Positions 47,541 through 57,655 are shown, numbered from the stretch's first letter. The stretch is 64,000 bases of DNA from Actinoallomurus liliacearum (GCF_039542035.1 NZ_BAABHJ010000005.1:1-64000), one strand, 5' to 3'. Notes: generated by a model from the sequence alone, not told the origin. Numbers and translations: made by a program.

Positions 47541-48037
47541 CACTGATCACCCCTCCTTCCGGTCGAGGGCCTCACGTCGGAGACCGGCTCTTCGCGGATC
47601 AGGTCGAGGACGAGGTCGGCGGCCGGGGCGACCGCGTCGGCCACCGGGGGGCTCAGGTCCATGCCGGGGGAGGTGTCGGCCGGCTCGCAGCCGACGAGGA
47701 GGACCCGCCCGGTCGTGCCGTCGAGCGTCGCGGCCAGGGCCAGCACGGCCTCGGGCGTCATGTCGTGCGCGTCGACGGAGCCGTCCGTGACGTCGTCGGG
47801 GGCGGGCCGCAGCACGTAGAGCGTGCCGGGCCGGCCGCCGCGCGGCACCGCGTCGATCAGGATCGTGGCGGCGTATCCGCCGGTCAGCTCGTACGCGAGG
47901 TGGATGCCGCCGATGCCGAAGTCGGTGACCGTCACGCCCTCGGGCAGGACCATGCCGGCGAGCCGGCGGGCGACCACGCTGCCGAACCCGTCGTCCCCGA
48001 GGAAGATGTTGCCGCAGCCCGCGACCAGGATCGTCAT
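47537..48037 (-). CDS. hupD: Hydrogenase maturation endopeptidase
   Basis: 166 residues. It starts ILVAGCGNIFLGDDGFGSVVA, where the Asp is a Ni ligand. IDAVPRGGRPGTLYVL and VDAHDMTPEAVLALA supply further ligand positions, the last with His. The family removes the C-terminal tail of the NiFe large subunit after Ni insertion. The large subunit here has a removable 21-residue tail. ATGA overlap with the gene upstream. The hupD name is by family. Confidence 0.93.
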   Translation of the reverse strand: MTILVAGCGNIFLGDDGFGSVVARRLAGMVLPEGVTVTDFGIGGIHLAYELTGGYAATILIDAVPRGGRPGTLYVLRPAPDDVTDGSVDAHDMTPEAVLALAATLDGTTGRVLLVGCEPADTSPGMDLSPPVADAVAPAADLVLDLIREEPVSDVRPSTGRRGDQW

Positions 48038-49458
48038 GAGCCGCCTCCCGGTCCGGCGCCTCCCTGCCCGGCCTCTCCCGGTTCGGCGCCGCCGGGCAGG
48101 GGCTCCACCTCGTCCGGGGCGAAGTAGCGGAACCTGCCCTGCGCACGCGCCAGGTCGGCGCCGGGGTCGTCCTCGAGCGTCACCGCGAGGTACCGGACGC
48201 CGTCGACGTCCTGGAAGACGGCCTCGACCAGGGCCGCGCGCCCCGCCAGGAACATGTCGTGCGCGTCCGCCCGCCGCCGGCCCGGCCGGAGCCGTACGCG
48301 GCTGCCCCGGGCGACGCGGACACCGGAGACGACCACGCTGTCGGTCTCCGGCGCCACGCTCCGGTCCGCCCCGGGGTTCCACCAGGGCGGCTGCCCCTCG
48401 GACGGGGCGTCCTCGGGCCGGGTGACCTGCCGGATCGCGCCGTGCAGCCGCTCCATCAGCTCCGGCGGGAGGCCGCCGACGCGTTCGATCAGCTCGGCCG
48501 CGCGCGGGTCGGTCGCCCGCGCCTCCGCCCGCTCCCGGTCGGTGAGGGTGAGGGTGCGCAGGCTGAGCAGCTCGTCGATCTCGGTCGAGTCGAACAGCGG
48601 TCCCGGGCTCTCCGGCGCGATCGCCGGATGGTCGTACAGGATGATCGGTGCGGACAGCACGACGTCGTGCTCGCCCGGCTCGCCCGCGAGCACCGGCCAG
48701 GTGTGCCGGTTCCGGCAGCCCGCCGCGGCCGGGGCCGCCCACTCGGGCGGATCGATCAGTGAGATGAAGTCGCCGCCGCTCAGTCCGATGATGAGGTGGG
48801 TGGCGAGCAGCGAACGCCGCAGCGCCTGCTCGCGCGGCGCGCTCGCGTCCGCCCAGCCGTGCGTGTTCGCGACCGTGACGCGGAGCCGGGTCAGTCCGTA
48901 CGGTCCGGGCAGCCGCTCGGCCCGGACCCGCAGGGCGGCGCGCAGGGACAGGTGGTCCAGAACGACGTGGCCGCGCTGCTCTCCCCGCGCGTCCGTGATC
49001 GGCTCCGTCGCCCGCTCCCCGCACACTCCGATCACGATGGTCCGTTCGACGCCGATGACGTCCCCGAGGCGGAGCACGACCTCCGCCTCGCGTTCCGCCG
49101 CGTCCTCGTAGGTCAGGTACGTGGCGTCGCCGACGGTGAGACCCATGACCGGTTGGAACCGGCCGCCCACCGCCTCCTCGACGGTCCGGGTCCGCAGGTG
49201 GAGGAAGCGGAGCAGCACCCGGAGTTCGGCCTCCGGGTCGGCGGTCAGCAGGCACTCGGTCACGCTCGCCGACGGTTCGGCGGTCGCCGGGTAACCGGTC
49301 GGCACGAGCACGCCGAACTGCCAGCGCACGCGGTTCTTGGCGGCCGAGGCGCGGTACGGGTACAGCAGGTAGCCCTCGTAGAGGATCGCGTCGGCGACCC
49401 GCCGAGCCCGGTCCATCGCCGAGCGGGGCGGCGTGTCGGCGGGTTCGTGTCGCCTCAT
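48034..49458 (-). CDS. Unknown 474-residue protein of the hydrogenase operon
   Basis: Soluble and rich in Arg, Glu and Ala, with no membrane span or Cys cluster. Parts: AILYEGYLLYPYRASAAKNR near the start; LTVANTHGW-type strands mid-protein; GGDFISLIDPPEWA; a tail with GSRVRLRPGRRRADAHDMFLAGR and VEAVFQDVDGVRYLAVTLEDD, which reads like a small beta-domain. No family recognised. ATGA overlaps on both sides fix it in the operon between DUF6084 and the protease. A structural or assembly role with the hydrogenase is inferred. Confidence 0.75.
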   Translation of the reverse strand: MRRHEPADTPPRSAMDRARRVADAILYEGYLLYPYRASAAKNRVRWQFGVLVPTGYPATAEPSASVTECLLTADPEAELRVLLRFLHLRTRTVEEAVGGRFQPVMGLTVGDATYLTYEDAAEREAEVVLRLGDVIGVERTIVIGVCGERATEPITDARGEQRGHVVLDHLSLRAALRVRAERLPGPYGLTRLRVTVANTHGWADASAPREQALRRSLLATHLIIGLSGGDFISLIDPPEWAAPAAAGCRNRHTWPVLAGEPGEHDVVLSAPIILYDHPAIAPESPGPLFDSTEIDELLSLRTLTLTDRERAEARATDPRAAELIERVGGLPPELMERLHGAIRQVTRPEDAPSEGQPPWWNPGADRSVAPETDSVVVSGVRVARGSRVRLRPGRRRADAHDMFLAGRAALVEAVFQDVDGVRYLAVTLEDDPGADLARAQGRFRYFAPDEVEPLPGGAEPGEAGQGGAGPGGGS

Positions 49459-50108
49459 CGGTCTCCGGCCTCCTCGAGCAGCCGTTCGACGGTCTCGTCC
49501 CAGGTCGCCAGCGCGCGGGCGGACTTGTAGCGCAGGAGACCCCGCAGGGTGTCCCGGCGCAGCCGCAGCCAGCCGGTGCCGGGGAAGTACAGGTCCATCA
49601 CCTCGTGCCACAGCGCCACGGGCAGCCGGTAGCGCGCCTCGCGGTCCCAGGGCACCGGCGTGACCTCGAAACCGCGCTCCGTACGGCAGAACACGGTGCC
49701 GCTGAACAGCAGCAGCAGCGGGATCTCCCCGTCCTCCAGCGAGGCGAAGTACTTGCCCGCGGCGACCTCGAGGTCGTACCCGCAGGGCACCGGCACGTCG
49801 ACGTCGGTGCTTCCGGTGAACGGCGGAACCGTGACGGAGAGGGTGGCGAGCTGCATCGCCCGGACCGTGTCGCGCCAGCGGGCGACGGGGCCGAACAGGT
49901 CGCCGAGCAGCTCCGCCTCACCCGTCGTGTACTGGCGCCGCGCGGGCTCGATCCGGATCTGGCAGCGCAGCGTGATGGCGTGTACGCCGCCGGGCGTGTC
50001 GTCGGTGATGCGCAGCCGCAGGACGAGCGTCGGGACGGCGGCGTACGGGTCCGCCTGCGCGCCCACGCACGTGAATTGCGGGGCGCAGGGGAATCGCGGA
50101 TCATCCAT
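49455..50108 (-). CDS. DUF6084-like hydrogenase-operon protein
   Basis: 217 residues, beta-rich and soluble. Typical stretches are QFTCVGAQADPYAAVPTLVL, ITLRCQIRIEPARRQYT, LGDLFGPVARWRDTVRAMQ and PVPWDREARYRLPVALWHEVMDLY. I associate it with DUF6084, known to me only from actinobacterial group 1h/5 hydrogenase loci. Function unknown. The start at 50108 overlaps the DUF5947 gene by 8 bases. Confidence 0.7.
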   Translation of the reverse strand: MDDPRFPCAPQFTCVGAQADPYAAVPTLVLRLRITDDTPGGVHAITLRCQIRIEPARRQYTTGEAELLGDLFGPVARWRDTVRAMQLATLSVTVPPFTGSTDVDVPVPCGYDLEVAAGKYFASLEDGEIPLLLLFSGTVFCRTERGFEVTPVPWDREARYRLPVALWHEVMDLYFPGTGWLRLRRDTLRGLLRYKSARALATWDETVERLLEEAGDR

Positions 50109-50733
50109 CGCCCGCCTCCTCCGGGAGGACCTCACGGGCGCGACCACGAAGCGCGGCGAAGTAGTCCTCGATCGCCTCCCACGCCTCCTGGCCGCCGGCG
50201 AAGCCGCGCCAGTGCAGCCGTACGATCCCGACCAGCTCGTAGCAGGCGTCGATCGGCACGAGGTAGCAGGCGAACCGGTCTTCGGCGGCCCGGTCGACCA
50301 GCAGCGCCTCGACGTCGGGCCGTACACCGGCGAGCGCCGGGTTGGCGGCGAGCACGCGATCCCAGGTGCCGAGGGGGAGCTGCGACTCGGTGGCGCCGCC
50401 GGGACTCGGGTAGAAGGCGACGTTCCGGCCGAGCGTGGAGTTGTGGAAGAAGAAGGCCATGCGGACGGGGATCTGGAGCTCGTCCCAGTCGGCGGCCGAC
50501 ATCCGGAAGTCCCGGGTGTGGAGGTAGCGGTCGGGCACCGAGCGGAACCGCCCCCGGCCCGCGCCGTCCTGGGTGAACAGCAGGTGGCAGGGCGAACACG
50601 TGCACAGCAGCGCGCGGGACTCCAGGTTCACGACGTGGCCGTGCCCGTCGCCGAAGGGCTCGGCGCACAACTCGCAGCGCTCCACGTCCGCGGCCGGAGG
50701 CTCGCGGAACCGGCGGAGTCCGCCCCAGGTCAC
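50101..50733 (-). CDS. DUF5947-like hydrogenase-operon protein
   Basis: 210 residues. The N-terminal part has CELCAEPFGDGHGHVV and CTCSPCHLLF, a likely metal-binding pair of Cys motifs. Then comes LQIPVRMAFFFHNSTLGR, and RVLAANPALAGVRPDVEALLV later. Rubredoxin-like metal binding is possible but unproven. It starts at GTG, overlaps the NifU stop (GTGA) and has GGAGGAGG upstream. DUF5947 is from family memory. Confidence 0.72.
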   Translation of the reverse strand: MTWGGLRRFREPPAADVERCELCAEPFGDGHGHVVNLESRALLCTCSPCHLLFTQDGAGRGRFRSVPDRYLHTRDFRMSAADWDELQIPVRMAFFFHNSTLGRNVAFYPSPGGATESQLPLGTWDRVLAANPALAGVRPDVEALLVDRAAEDRFACYLVPIDACYELVGIVRLHWRGFAGGQEAWEAIEDYFAALRGRAREVLPEEAGDG

Positions 50734-51311
50734 CGGACCGCCTCCTCCGGCACCGGGCAGGGACCGGGCGGCGTACGGGGCCGGGTGCCGATCTGGAGCA
50801 GCCGGGGCTCGGGCTCCGGCTCGGGGACCAGGCCCTCGACGTCGACGCGCGAGATCTCCGGGGCCGCGCCGGCGATGGCGCGCTCGATGGCCTGGGTCAC
50901 GGTGACCCGCGAGGACGGGCAGCCGTGGCACGTCCCCTCCAGCCGCAGCCGTACGACGCCCTCCGCGTCGATGCCGAGCAGCTCCACGCCGCCGTCGTGC
51001 AGGCCGAGGTACGGGCGCACCTGGTCCAGCGCGGCGCGGACCCGCTCCTCCGCCGTCAGCGGGTGCAGGTCGTGGAGGACCAGCAGACCGGAGACGAGCT
51101 CGTCCGAGGCGAGCCGGCGCAGTGTCTCGGCCGCGTCCGTCTCGGTGACGATCTCCATGACGCGTTCGAGCCCGGCGCCGTACAGGCCGACCACGGAGCG
51201 CAGCAGCTCCTCGACCTTCGCCGCGGTCGCGGCGTCGCCGAGCCGGCCGAGCTCGGCCAGCAGCGCGTCCACCCGGTCGCCCGCCGCGCGGACGTCGTAC
51301 GTGCCCGGCAT
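50730..51311 (-). CDS. NifU-domain Fe-S protein
   Basis: 193 residues. The NifU C-terminal-type domain is at about 95-160 (VRPYLGLHDGGVELLGI, then GTCHGCPSSRV with Cys128 and Cys131). An extra helical N-terminal part (1-90) is not in ordinary NfuA. It probably delivers [4Fe-4S] clusters to the hydrogenase small subunit. It lies 33 bases after the large-subunit gene. Confidence 0.88.
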   Translation of the reverse strand: MPGTYDVRAAGDRVDALLAELGRLGDAATAAKVEELLRSVVGLYGAGLERVMEIVTETDAAETLRRLASDELVSGLLVLHDLHPLTAEERVRAALDQVRPYLGLHDGGVELLGIDAEGVVRLRLEGTCHGCPSSRVTVTQAIERAIAGAAPEISRVDVEGLVPEPEPEPRLLQIGTRPRTPPGPCPVPEEAVR

Positions 51312-51344
51312 GTCGGCCCCCTTTCCGCGACCTGCCGGCTCCGG

Positions 51345-53150
51345 TCACAACGGACCGAAGGCGTGTGGACTGTGCAGTGTGCGCAGCTCCTTGCCCTTGC
51401 CGAGGTACATGTGCACGCCGCAGGGCAGGCACGGGTCGAAGCTGCGGACGGTCCGCATGATGTCGATGCCCTTGAACGTCTCCGGTGGGTTCTCCTCGAA
51501 GATCGGGGTGTTCTGCACCGCGTCCTCGTACGGCCCCGGCGTCCCGTAGGAGTCGCGGACGCTGGCGTTCCACGGCGTCGGCGGGTACGGGTGGTAGTTG
51601 GCGATCTTGCCGTCCCTGATCACCATGTGGTGGGACAGGACGCCGCGGACGGCCTCGGTGAAGCCGCAGCTGATCGCCTCGTCCGGCACGGTGAACGGCG
51701 ACCAGGTCTGCGTGTGCCCCTGCCGGACCTCGTTCATGGCCTGCTCGCAGAAGTACAGCGCGCACGCGGCGGAGTACGCCTGGAAGTAGGTGCGGGCCCG
51801 GTTGCGCTCGATCGCGTTGGACAGCGGTTCGCCGTTCCACTGCGGGATCCGCCACTCGAACGTCGTCTCCGGCAGCGTCGCCGTCTTCGGCAGGTTGATC
51901 ACTACGCTGTGGCCGGTCGACCTGACGTAGCCGATGTCCAGCAGCCCGGACAGCGCCGTCGACCAGAGCCGCGCGAGCGGCCCGCCGCCGGTGTCGAGGG
52001 CGAGGAGGTTCTCCCCGTCGAACCAGCGCGGCGACATCACCCAGCTGTACTTGTTCTTGAAGTCGCGCTTCTGCGGCTTCGGGATCGTGTGCTGGTTCCA
52101 CGGGTGCCGGATGTCCACCGGGTTGCCGAGCGGGTCGGTCCGCACGAACGGCTCCTGGTCCGCCCAGTCGTCGTAGTACGAGCTGCCGAGCAGGATCCGG
52201 ATGCCGAGGTTGATGTCGACCAGGTCGTTGGTGACCAGGCTCCCGTCGACGATCACGCCTGGGGTGACGAACATCCGCCGGCCCCAGTCGGACATGTTCT
52301 CGTACCGGAAGTCGCAGTGCTCCGGGTCGTTCAGGCTCCCCCAGCAGCCGAGCATCACCCGCCGCCGGCCCACCTCCTGATAGCCGGGCATCGCGTCGTA
52401 GATGAAGTCGAACAGGTCGTCGTGCATGGGCACGACTCGCTTCATGAACTCCACGTACTTGGTGAGCCGGGTGAGGTAGTCGGTGAACAGCTGGATCGTC
52501 GCGACCGTGCCGACGCCGCCCGGATACAGCGTGGACGGGTGGACGTGCCTGCCCTCCATCAGGCAGAACATCTCCCGCGTCGTACGGCTCACGGCCAGGG
52601 CCTCGCGGTAGAAGTCCCCTTCGAGGGGGTTCAGCGAGCGCATGATGTCGGCGATCGTGCGGTAGCCGTGCTCGCCGGCGTGCGGGGCCTCGGTGCGTTC
52701 GGCCTGGGCCAGCACGCCCGGGTTGGTCTCGCGGATCATCTTCTCGCAGTAGTCGACCCCGACCAGGTTCTCCTGGAAGATGTTGTGGTCGAACATGTAC
52801 TCGGCGGCCTCGCCGAGGTTGATGATCCACTCGCCGAGGGCCGGCGGGCGCACGTCGTAGGCCATGTTCTGCGCGTACACCGAGCAGGTGGCGTGGTTGT
52901 CGCCGCAGATCCCGCAGATCCGGCTCGTGATGAAGTGCGCGTCGCGCGGGTCCTTGCCCTTCATGAAGATGCTGTAGCCCCGGAAGATCGACGAGGTGCT
53001 GTAGCACTCGGCGACCTCCCGGTTGGCGAAGTCGACCTTGGCGTAGATGCCGAGGCTCCCGACGATGCGGGTGATCGGGTCCCACGCCATCTCGACGAGG
53101 TTGCGCTCCCGCTGCTCGGCGGGCTTCGCGCGCTGCGGTGCGGTGGTCAT
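51345..53150 (-). CDS. hhyL: [NiFe]-hydrogenase large subunit, group 1h/5
   Basis: 601 residues. Catalytic Ni/Fe ligands: RICGICGDNH (Cys79, Cys82) and SFDPCLPCGVHMY (Cys574, Cys577). Cleavage after His580 would release a 21-residue tail. AECYSTSSIFRGYSIFMKG and the L1/L2 motifs fit the high-affinity, oxygen-tolerant actinobacterial class that consumes atmospheric H2. It lies 4 bases after the small-subunit gene. Expression in carbon starvation or sporulation is known for relatives, not shown here. Confidence 0.96.
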   Translation of the reverse strand: MTTAPQRAKPAEQRERNLVEMAWDPITRIVGSLGIYAKVDFANREVAECYSTSSIFRGYSIFMKGKDPRDAHFITSRICGICGDNHATCSVYAQNMAYDVRPPALGEWIINLGEAAEYMFDHNIFQENLVGVDYCEKMIRETNPGVLAQAERTEAPHAGEHGYRTIADIMRSLNPLEGDFYREALAVSRTTREMFCLMEGRHVHPSTLYPGGVGTVATIQLFTDYLTRLTKYVEFMKRVVPMHDDLFDFIYDAMPGYQEVGRRRVMLGCWGSLNDPEHCDFRYENMSDWGRRMFVTPGVIVDGSLVTNDLVDINLGIRILLGSSYYDDWADQEPFVRTDPLGNPVDIRHPWNQHTIPKPQKRDFKNKYSWVMSPRWFDGENLLALDTGGGPLARLWSTALSGLLDIGYVRSTGHSVVINLPKTATLPETTFEWRIPQWNGEPLSNAIERNRARTYFQAYSAACALYFCEQAMNEVRQGHTQTWSPFTVPDEAISCGFTEAVRGVLSHHMVIRDGKIANYHPYPPTPWNASVRDSYGTPGPYEDAVQNTPIFEENPPETFKGIDIMRTVRSFDPCLPCGVHMYLGKGKELRTLHSPHAFGPL

Positions 53151-53154
53151 GGGA

Positions 53155-54227
<1,073 letters not shown>

Positions 54228-54231
<4 letters not shown>

Positions 54232-54911
54232 GTCGTCGCCTCCTGGACTGAGAGCGTCCCGAGGGCGTGCTGCGTCAGCTCCCACAGGACGTGGTAGACG
54301 GTCGTCTGCGCCTCCTGGATGCGGTGCACGGACGACGACGGGATCACGAACAGGTAGTCGAGGGACTCCAGCTCGGCCAGCCTGCCTCCCTGGTAACCGG
54401 CCAGCGCGATCGTCAGCATGCCGCGCCGCGCCGCCTCCTCGACCGCCCGGATGACGTTCGGCGACCCGCCGCTCGTCGACAGGCCCAGCGCGATGTCGCC
54501 CGTGCCGCCCAGCGCGGCGAGCTGGCGGGCGAACACCACCTCGAAGCTCACGTCGTTGGACAGCGCGGTCAGCACCGCCACGTCATTGGTCAGGCACAGC
54601 GCGGGCAGGGCCCGCCCGCGTGGCGGATACGAGAACGCCTCGGCGACCTCCTGGGCGTCGGTGCTGCTGCCCCCGTTGCCGAACGTGAACAGCCGGCCGC
54701 CCATGGCGAACCGCTTGGCCATCGCCTCGGCGCACTCGGCGAGCAGCACTCCCGACCGCTCGGCGACCTCCCGCCGCAGGGCGACGATCTCGTTCGCCTT
54801 CTCCGCCGTCGACCGGCCGACCTCCGCCAGGACGTTCTCCAGCTCGGACTCTCCCGCGTACAGGAAGGGGTACAGCTCCTGCATCCCCTCCGGTGGCTCA
54901 CTTCCGGTCAT
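54228..54911 (-). CDS. SIS-domain protein (GmhA-like), operon copy nearest hhyS
   Basis: 227 residues. FTFGNGGSSTDAQEVAEAFSY is the phosphosugar loop of sedoheptulose-7-phosphate isomerases; LGLSTSGGSPNVIRAVE is the second SIS loop. Its role in a hydrogenase operon is unclear, since no heptose pathway is linked. It may act in gene regulation or protein binding. It overlaps the HypC-like gene by 14 bases and the small-subunit gene by 4. Confidence 0.88.
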
Positions 54912-55158
54912 GGACCCTCCCCCCTGCGACTCCGCCGGCGTCCGCGCGTGTCACCACCGCGAGGGCCTCTTTCGCGTGGACCAGGATCGTGTCGCCGACG
55001 GCCGCGTCGACCAGCGCGACGCTGACCTCCTCATGCGCGCCGCCGCCGACGTCCGCGACCGCGAGGCCGTCCTCGAGCAACCGCACCACCGTGACGGGCA
55101 CGGCCTCGTCGGAGCAGGTGACGCACACCTCCTCCGAACACGGGCCGCGCTCGGTCAC
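54898..55158 (-). CDS. HypC/HupF-like hydrogenase chaperone, second copy
   Basis: 86 residues. The HypC barrel is seen in VCVTCSDEAVPVTVVRLLEDG and VGDTILVHAKEALAVV. Cys is displaced from position 2, since the protein has an extra start VTERGPCSEEV. The start is the GTG overlapping the SIS stop (GTGA). It probably works with the large subunit at a step different from that of the HypC at 46799-47077. Confidence 0.85.
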   Translation of the reverse strand: MTERGPCSEEVCVTCSDEAVPVTVVRLLEDGLAVADVGGGAHEEVSVALVDAAVGDTILVHAKEALAVVTRADAGGVAGGRVHDRK

Positions 55159-55772
55159 CCGATCACCTCCGGGCCGAGCAGGCCGGGCTGCTCGAAGAAC
55201 ACGTGAACGAGCTCCCACAGGATGTGGTACGTCGTCACGTGGATCTCCTTGACGACCGCCGGGTCGTCGCTCTGCGCGGTCAGCAGGTGGTCGACCGCCG
55301 GGCTGCCGGCCAGCATGCCGCCGTCCCCGCCGGTCAGCGCGACCGTGAGCAGCCCCAGCTCATGGCCTGCCTGCAGGCCGCGAAGGACGTCCACGCACTG
55401 CCCGTCCGCGGAGATCCCCAGGACGATGTCCACCGGCGCGCCCCACTGGCGCACCTGGTGGGCGAAGACCTCGCAGAAGCCCTCGTGGCGGGCCACCCCC
55501 GTGATGGCCGCCGCGTCGTTGCTGACCGCGAGGGCGGGCAGCGCCCGCTTGCCCACGATCACGGGGTGCATGAACTCCACGGCGACGTGCGCCGCGTCCG
55601 TGCCCGCCCCGCCGTTGCCGAACGCGATGAGCTTGCCGCCACGATGAAAGCGGACCGCCATGTCCTGGCAGGCCCGCGCCACTCGCTCGCAGTCCTCGGC
55701 GAGCATCCGACCGGCCGTCTCACGCCTCGCGAACGCCTGACCGACCCGTTCCATGGGTGGTGTCACAGTCAT
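55155..55772 (-). CDS. SIS-domain protein (GmhA-like), first gene of the hydrogenase operon
   Basis: 205 residues. LIAFGNGGAGTDAAHVAVEF and IVLGISADGQCVDVLRGLQ are the two SIS loops; both differ from the sister copy at 54228 (GAG for GSS, SAD for STS), so catalysis may be altered. The start is the ATG at 55772, 7 bases after GGAGC; GTG at 55778 is too close. It heads the operon. Confidence 0.85.
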   Translation of the reverse strand: MTVTPPMERVGQAFARRETAGRMLAEDCERVARACQDMAVRFHRGGKLIAFGNGGAGTDAAHVAVEFMHPVIVGKRALPALAVSNDAAAITGVARHEGFCEVFAHQVRQWGAPVDIVLGISADGQCVDVLRGLQAGHELGLLTVALTGGDGGMLAGSPAVDHLLTAQSDDPAVVKEIHVTTYHILWELVHVFFEQPGLLGPEVIG

Positions 55773-55832
55773 GTGCACGCTCCATTTCGGATCTGTCTCG
55801 TCACGCTATGTCCATGTGGTTCTGGGGCAACA

Positions 55833-55853
55833 CCCTGTGTCGCACAACCAGGG
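55833..55853. promoter_or_regulatory. Possible operator upstream of the hydrogenase operon
   Basis: CCCTGTGT (55833-55840) and ACAACCAGGG (55844-55853) are inverted with a two-base bulge. It lies about 60 bases upstream of the first SIS gene. Weak evidence; listed because this gap must contain the operon promoter. Confidence 0.25.
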
Positions 55854-55947
55854 GTAAAGCCTCGGCGCGCTGAGTAACTTCTCGGCGACGACCATCGCCG
55901 GAAGGTTTCGGAACTCTCGTTGGACGGGCAAAGCGGCCGGACACGAA

Positions 55948-55987
55948 ACGATCCCCTCGCCCGGGCCGAGGCGGGCGAGGGGATCGT
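55948..55987 (-). terminator. Perfect 16-bp hairpin after the CooC-like gene
   Basis: Arms 55948-55963 and 55972-55987 are exact reverse complements with an 8-base loop. It lies 43 bases past the stop of the CooC-like gene and before the hydrogenase operon start, so the operon has its own promoter in 55773-55947. Confidence 0.75.
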
Positions 55988-56029
55988 GAGGAGAGGCGAG
56001 TTCGCCTGGTCCGCGACGCGGAACGGTCC

Positions 56030-56995
56030 CTATGCGGTGGTGAGGGCCGTTTCGGGGGCGAGGGTGAAGTCGGGGTCGATCTGGGTGGTGAGGTCCTGGC
56101 CGGTGGCGGCGTTCGCCCAGGCGTGGGCGTTCTTGAGGTGGAACTCGACGGCCTGGCGGGTGAACTTCGGCCAGTCCTTCGGGCGGGCGTCGACCGCCCC
56201 TCGGAGGGTGGCGAGCGCGGCCCGGTCGTGGTCCTCCAGGTCACCGAGGTGGAACGGACGCCCTTGCTCCATCGCGCGCACGGCGCCGGACTGGCCGACG
56301 CAGCACAGCAGGTCGTCGCCGACGTGGTCGCGCAGGAACGCGACGTCGTCGGGACCGTGCACCTTGTTGCCGATGACCTTCAGCGCCACGTCGTAGTCGG
56401 CGGCGTACTCGGTCCACTGGCGGTAGACCGCGACCCCCTTCCTGGTCGGCTCGGCGACCAGGAAGGTCAGGTCGAAGCGCGTGAACATCCCGGAGGCGAA
56501 CGACTCCGCCCCCGCCGTGCAGTCGACGACGGCGTACTCGCCGGGCCCGTCGACCAGGTGGTTGAGGTACAGCTCGACCGCCCCGGTCTTGGAGTGGTAA
56601 CAGGAGACGCCCAGGTCCTCCTCGGTGAAGGGCCCGGTCGCCATCAGCGTCGCGCCGGCGGCCTCGACCGAGAGCCGGGAGTGGATCGGATCGTCGCCGC
56701 CGATCCGGAGCAGCCGCGATCCGCGGCCCGGCGGCGTGGTCTTCACCATCGCCGCCGCCGAGGAGATCCGCGGGTTGGTCCCCCGGAGGTGGTCCTTGAT
56801 CTCGGGCAGGTGCGCGCCCATCGCCGGGATCGCGGCGGCGGCCTGCTCGGACAGGCCCAGCGCGACGCCTAGGTGCTGGTTGATGTCGGCGTCGACCGCC
56901 ACGACCGGCGCCCCCTCCGCCGCCAGGTGACGGACGAACAGGGACGACAAGGTCGTCTTGCCGCTGCCTCCCTTGCCGACGAACGCGACCTTCAT
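56030..56995 (-). CDS. CooC-like P-loop ATPase near hydrogenase locus
   Basis: 321 residues. Deviant Walker A VGKGGSGKTTLSSLFVRH at the N-terminus, AVDADINQHLGVALGLSE (switch I), VVDCTAGAESFASG (switch II/Walker B) and VIGNKVHGPDD (nucleotide base). It belongs to the SIMIBI CooC/MinD/ArsA group; CooC inserts Ni in CO dehydrogenase. With HypB missing here, it may serve Ni insertion into the hydrogenase. The typical CXC Ni motif of CooC is not seen; DLLCCVGQSG has a Cys pair. ATG behind GGGAGG. A hairpin separates it from the operon. Confidence 0.8.
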   Translation of the reverse strand: MKVAFVGKGGSGKTTLSSLFVRHLAAEGAPVVAVDADINQHLGVALGLSEQAAAAIPAMGAHLPEIKDHLRGTNPRISSAAAMVKTTPPGRGSRLLRIGGDDPIHSRLSVEAAGATLMATGPFTEEDLGVSCYHSKTGAVELYLNHLVDGPGEYAVVDCTAGAESFASGMFTRFDLTFLVAEPTRKGVAVYRQWTEYAADYDVALKVIGNKVHGPDDVAFLRDHVGDDLLCCVGQSGAVRAMEQGRPFHLGDLEDHDRAALATLRGAVDARPKDWPKFTRQAVEFHLKNAHAWANAATGQDLTTQIDPDFTLAPETALTTA

Positions 56996-57148
56996 GTGTT
57001 CCTCCCGGTGCAGCCGGTCTATCGCCTCTGGTGTCGCCCGGCGTCGCCACGCGAGTACGGGGCGCGACCGGGTCGTGTGCTGCCGATCGTAGCGGAAACG
57101 AAAATCATTTTCGCTGTCGATTCGGATACTCGGCGTGACCGGCGACGC

Positions 57149-57655
57149 TCAGGCGCGGCAGACCGTGCCGGCCGCGGGCGCCTGGCCGGTGATCAGGTAG
57201 TCGACTTCGTGGGTGCGGGCGCAGGAGGAGTTGTAGAGCGCGGTGTGCCCGTCCCCGTCGTACAGGAGATCCTGGACTCACCGAGCGCGGCGCGGATGGC
57301 CTCCACGTCGCGAGCGGCGCTGGTCGTGTCGACGTGCCCGAGCAGGGAGCCGGTCGCCTTGAGGCAGTCCAGCCCGTGGCCGCGGCTGCTCGCCGTCAGC
57401 CGCCGGTACTCCGCCGGGGTGGTGGGAAGGGTGGGGGCCGCCGGGTCGTACACCGGCGTCGAGCAGCGGACGGGGGTGCTGTCGCCGACCCCGCGCGGGT
57501 CGAAGCCCACCAGGTCGAACCGCGCGCGCAGCGGCTTGAGGTCCGGCGTTCCGAGCAGCATCCCGCCCTGCGCGACCACCGCGGGCGGCGGGGGCGGACC
57601 CGGAGGTCAGCAGGGCGGCCGCGGCCAGCGCCACGGTGACGGACGAACGCTTCAT
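57149..57655 (-). pseudogene. Tripeptidyl-aminopeptidase-type alpha/beta-hydrolase, deleted and frameshifted
   Basis: The start (MKRSSVTVALAAAALLTS) is a signal peptide. After a frame change near 57590 comes LRARFDLVGFDPRGVGDSTPVRC, a hallmark of this family. After IRAALGE the nucleophile region is missing. The text then rejoins in another frame as the family's C-terminus, DGHTALYNSSCARTHEVDYLI, ending GTVCRA. About 500 bases remain of a gene of about 1.5 kb. Active-site Ser and Asp are lost. Confidence 0.85.
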
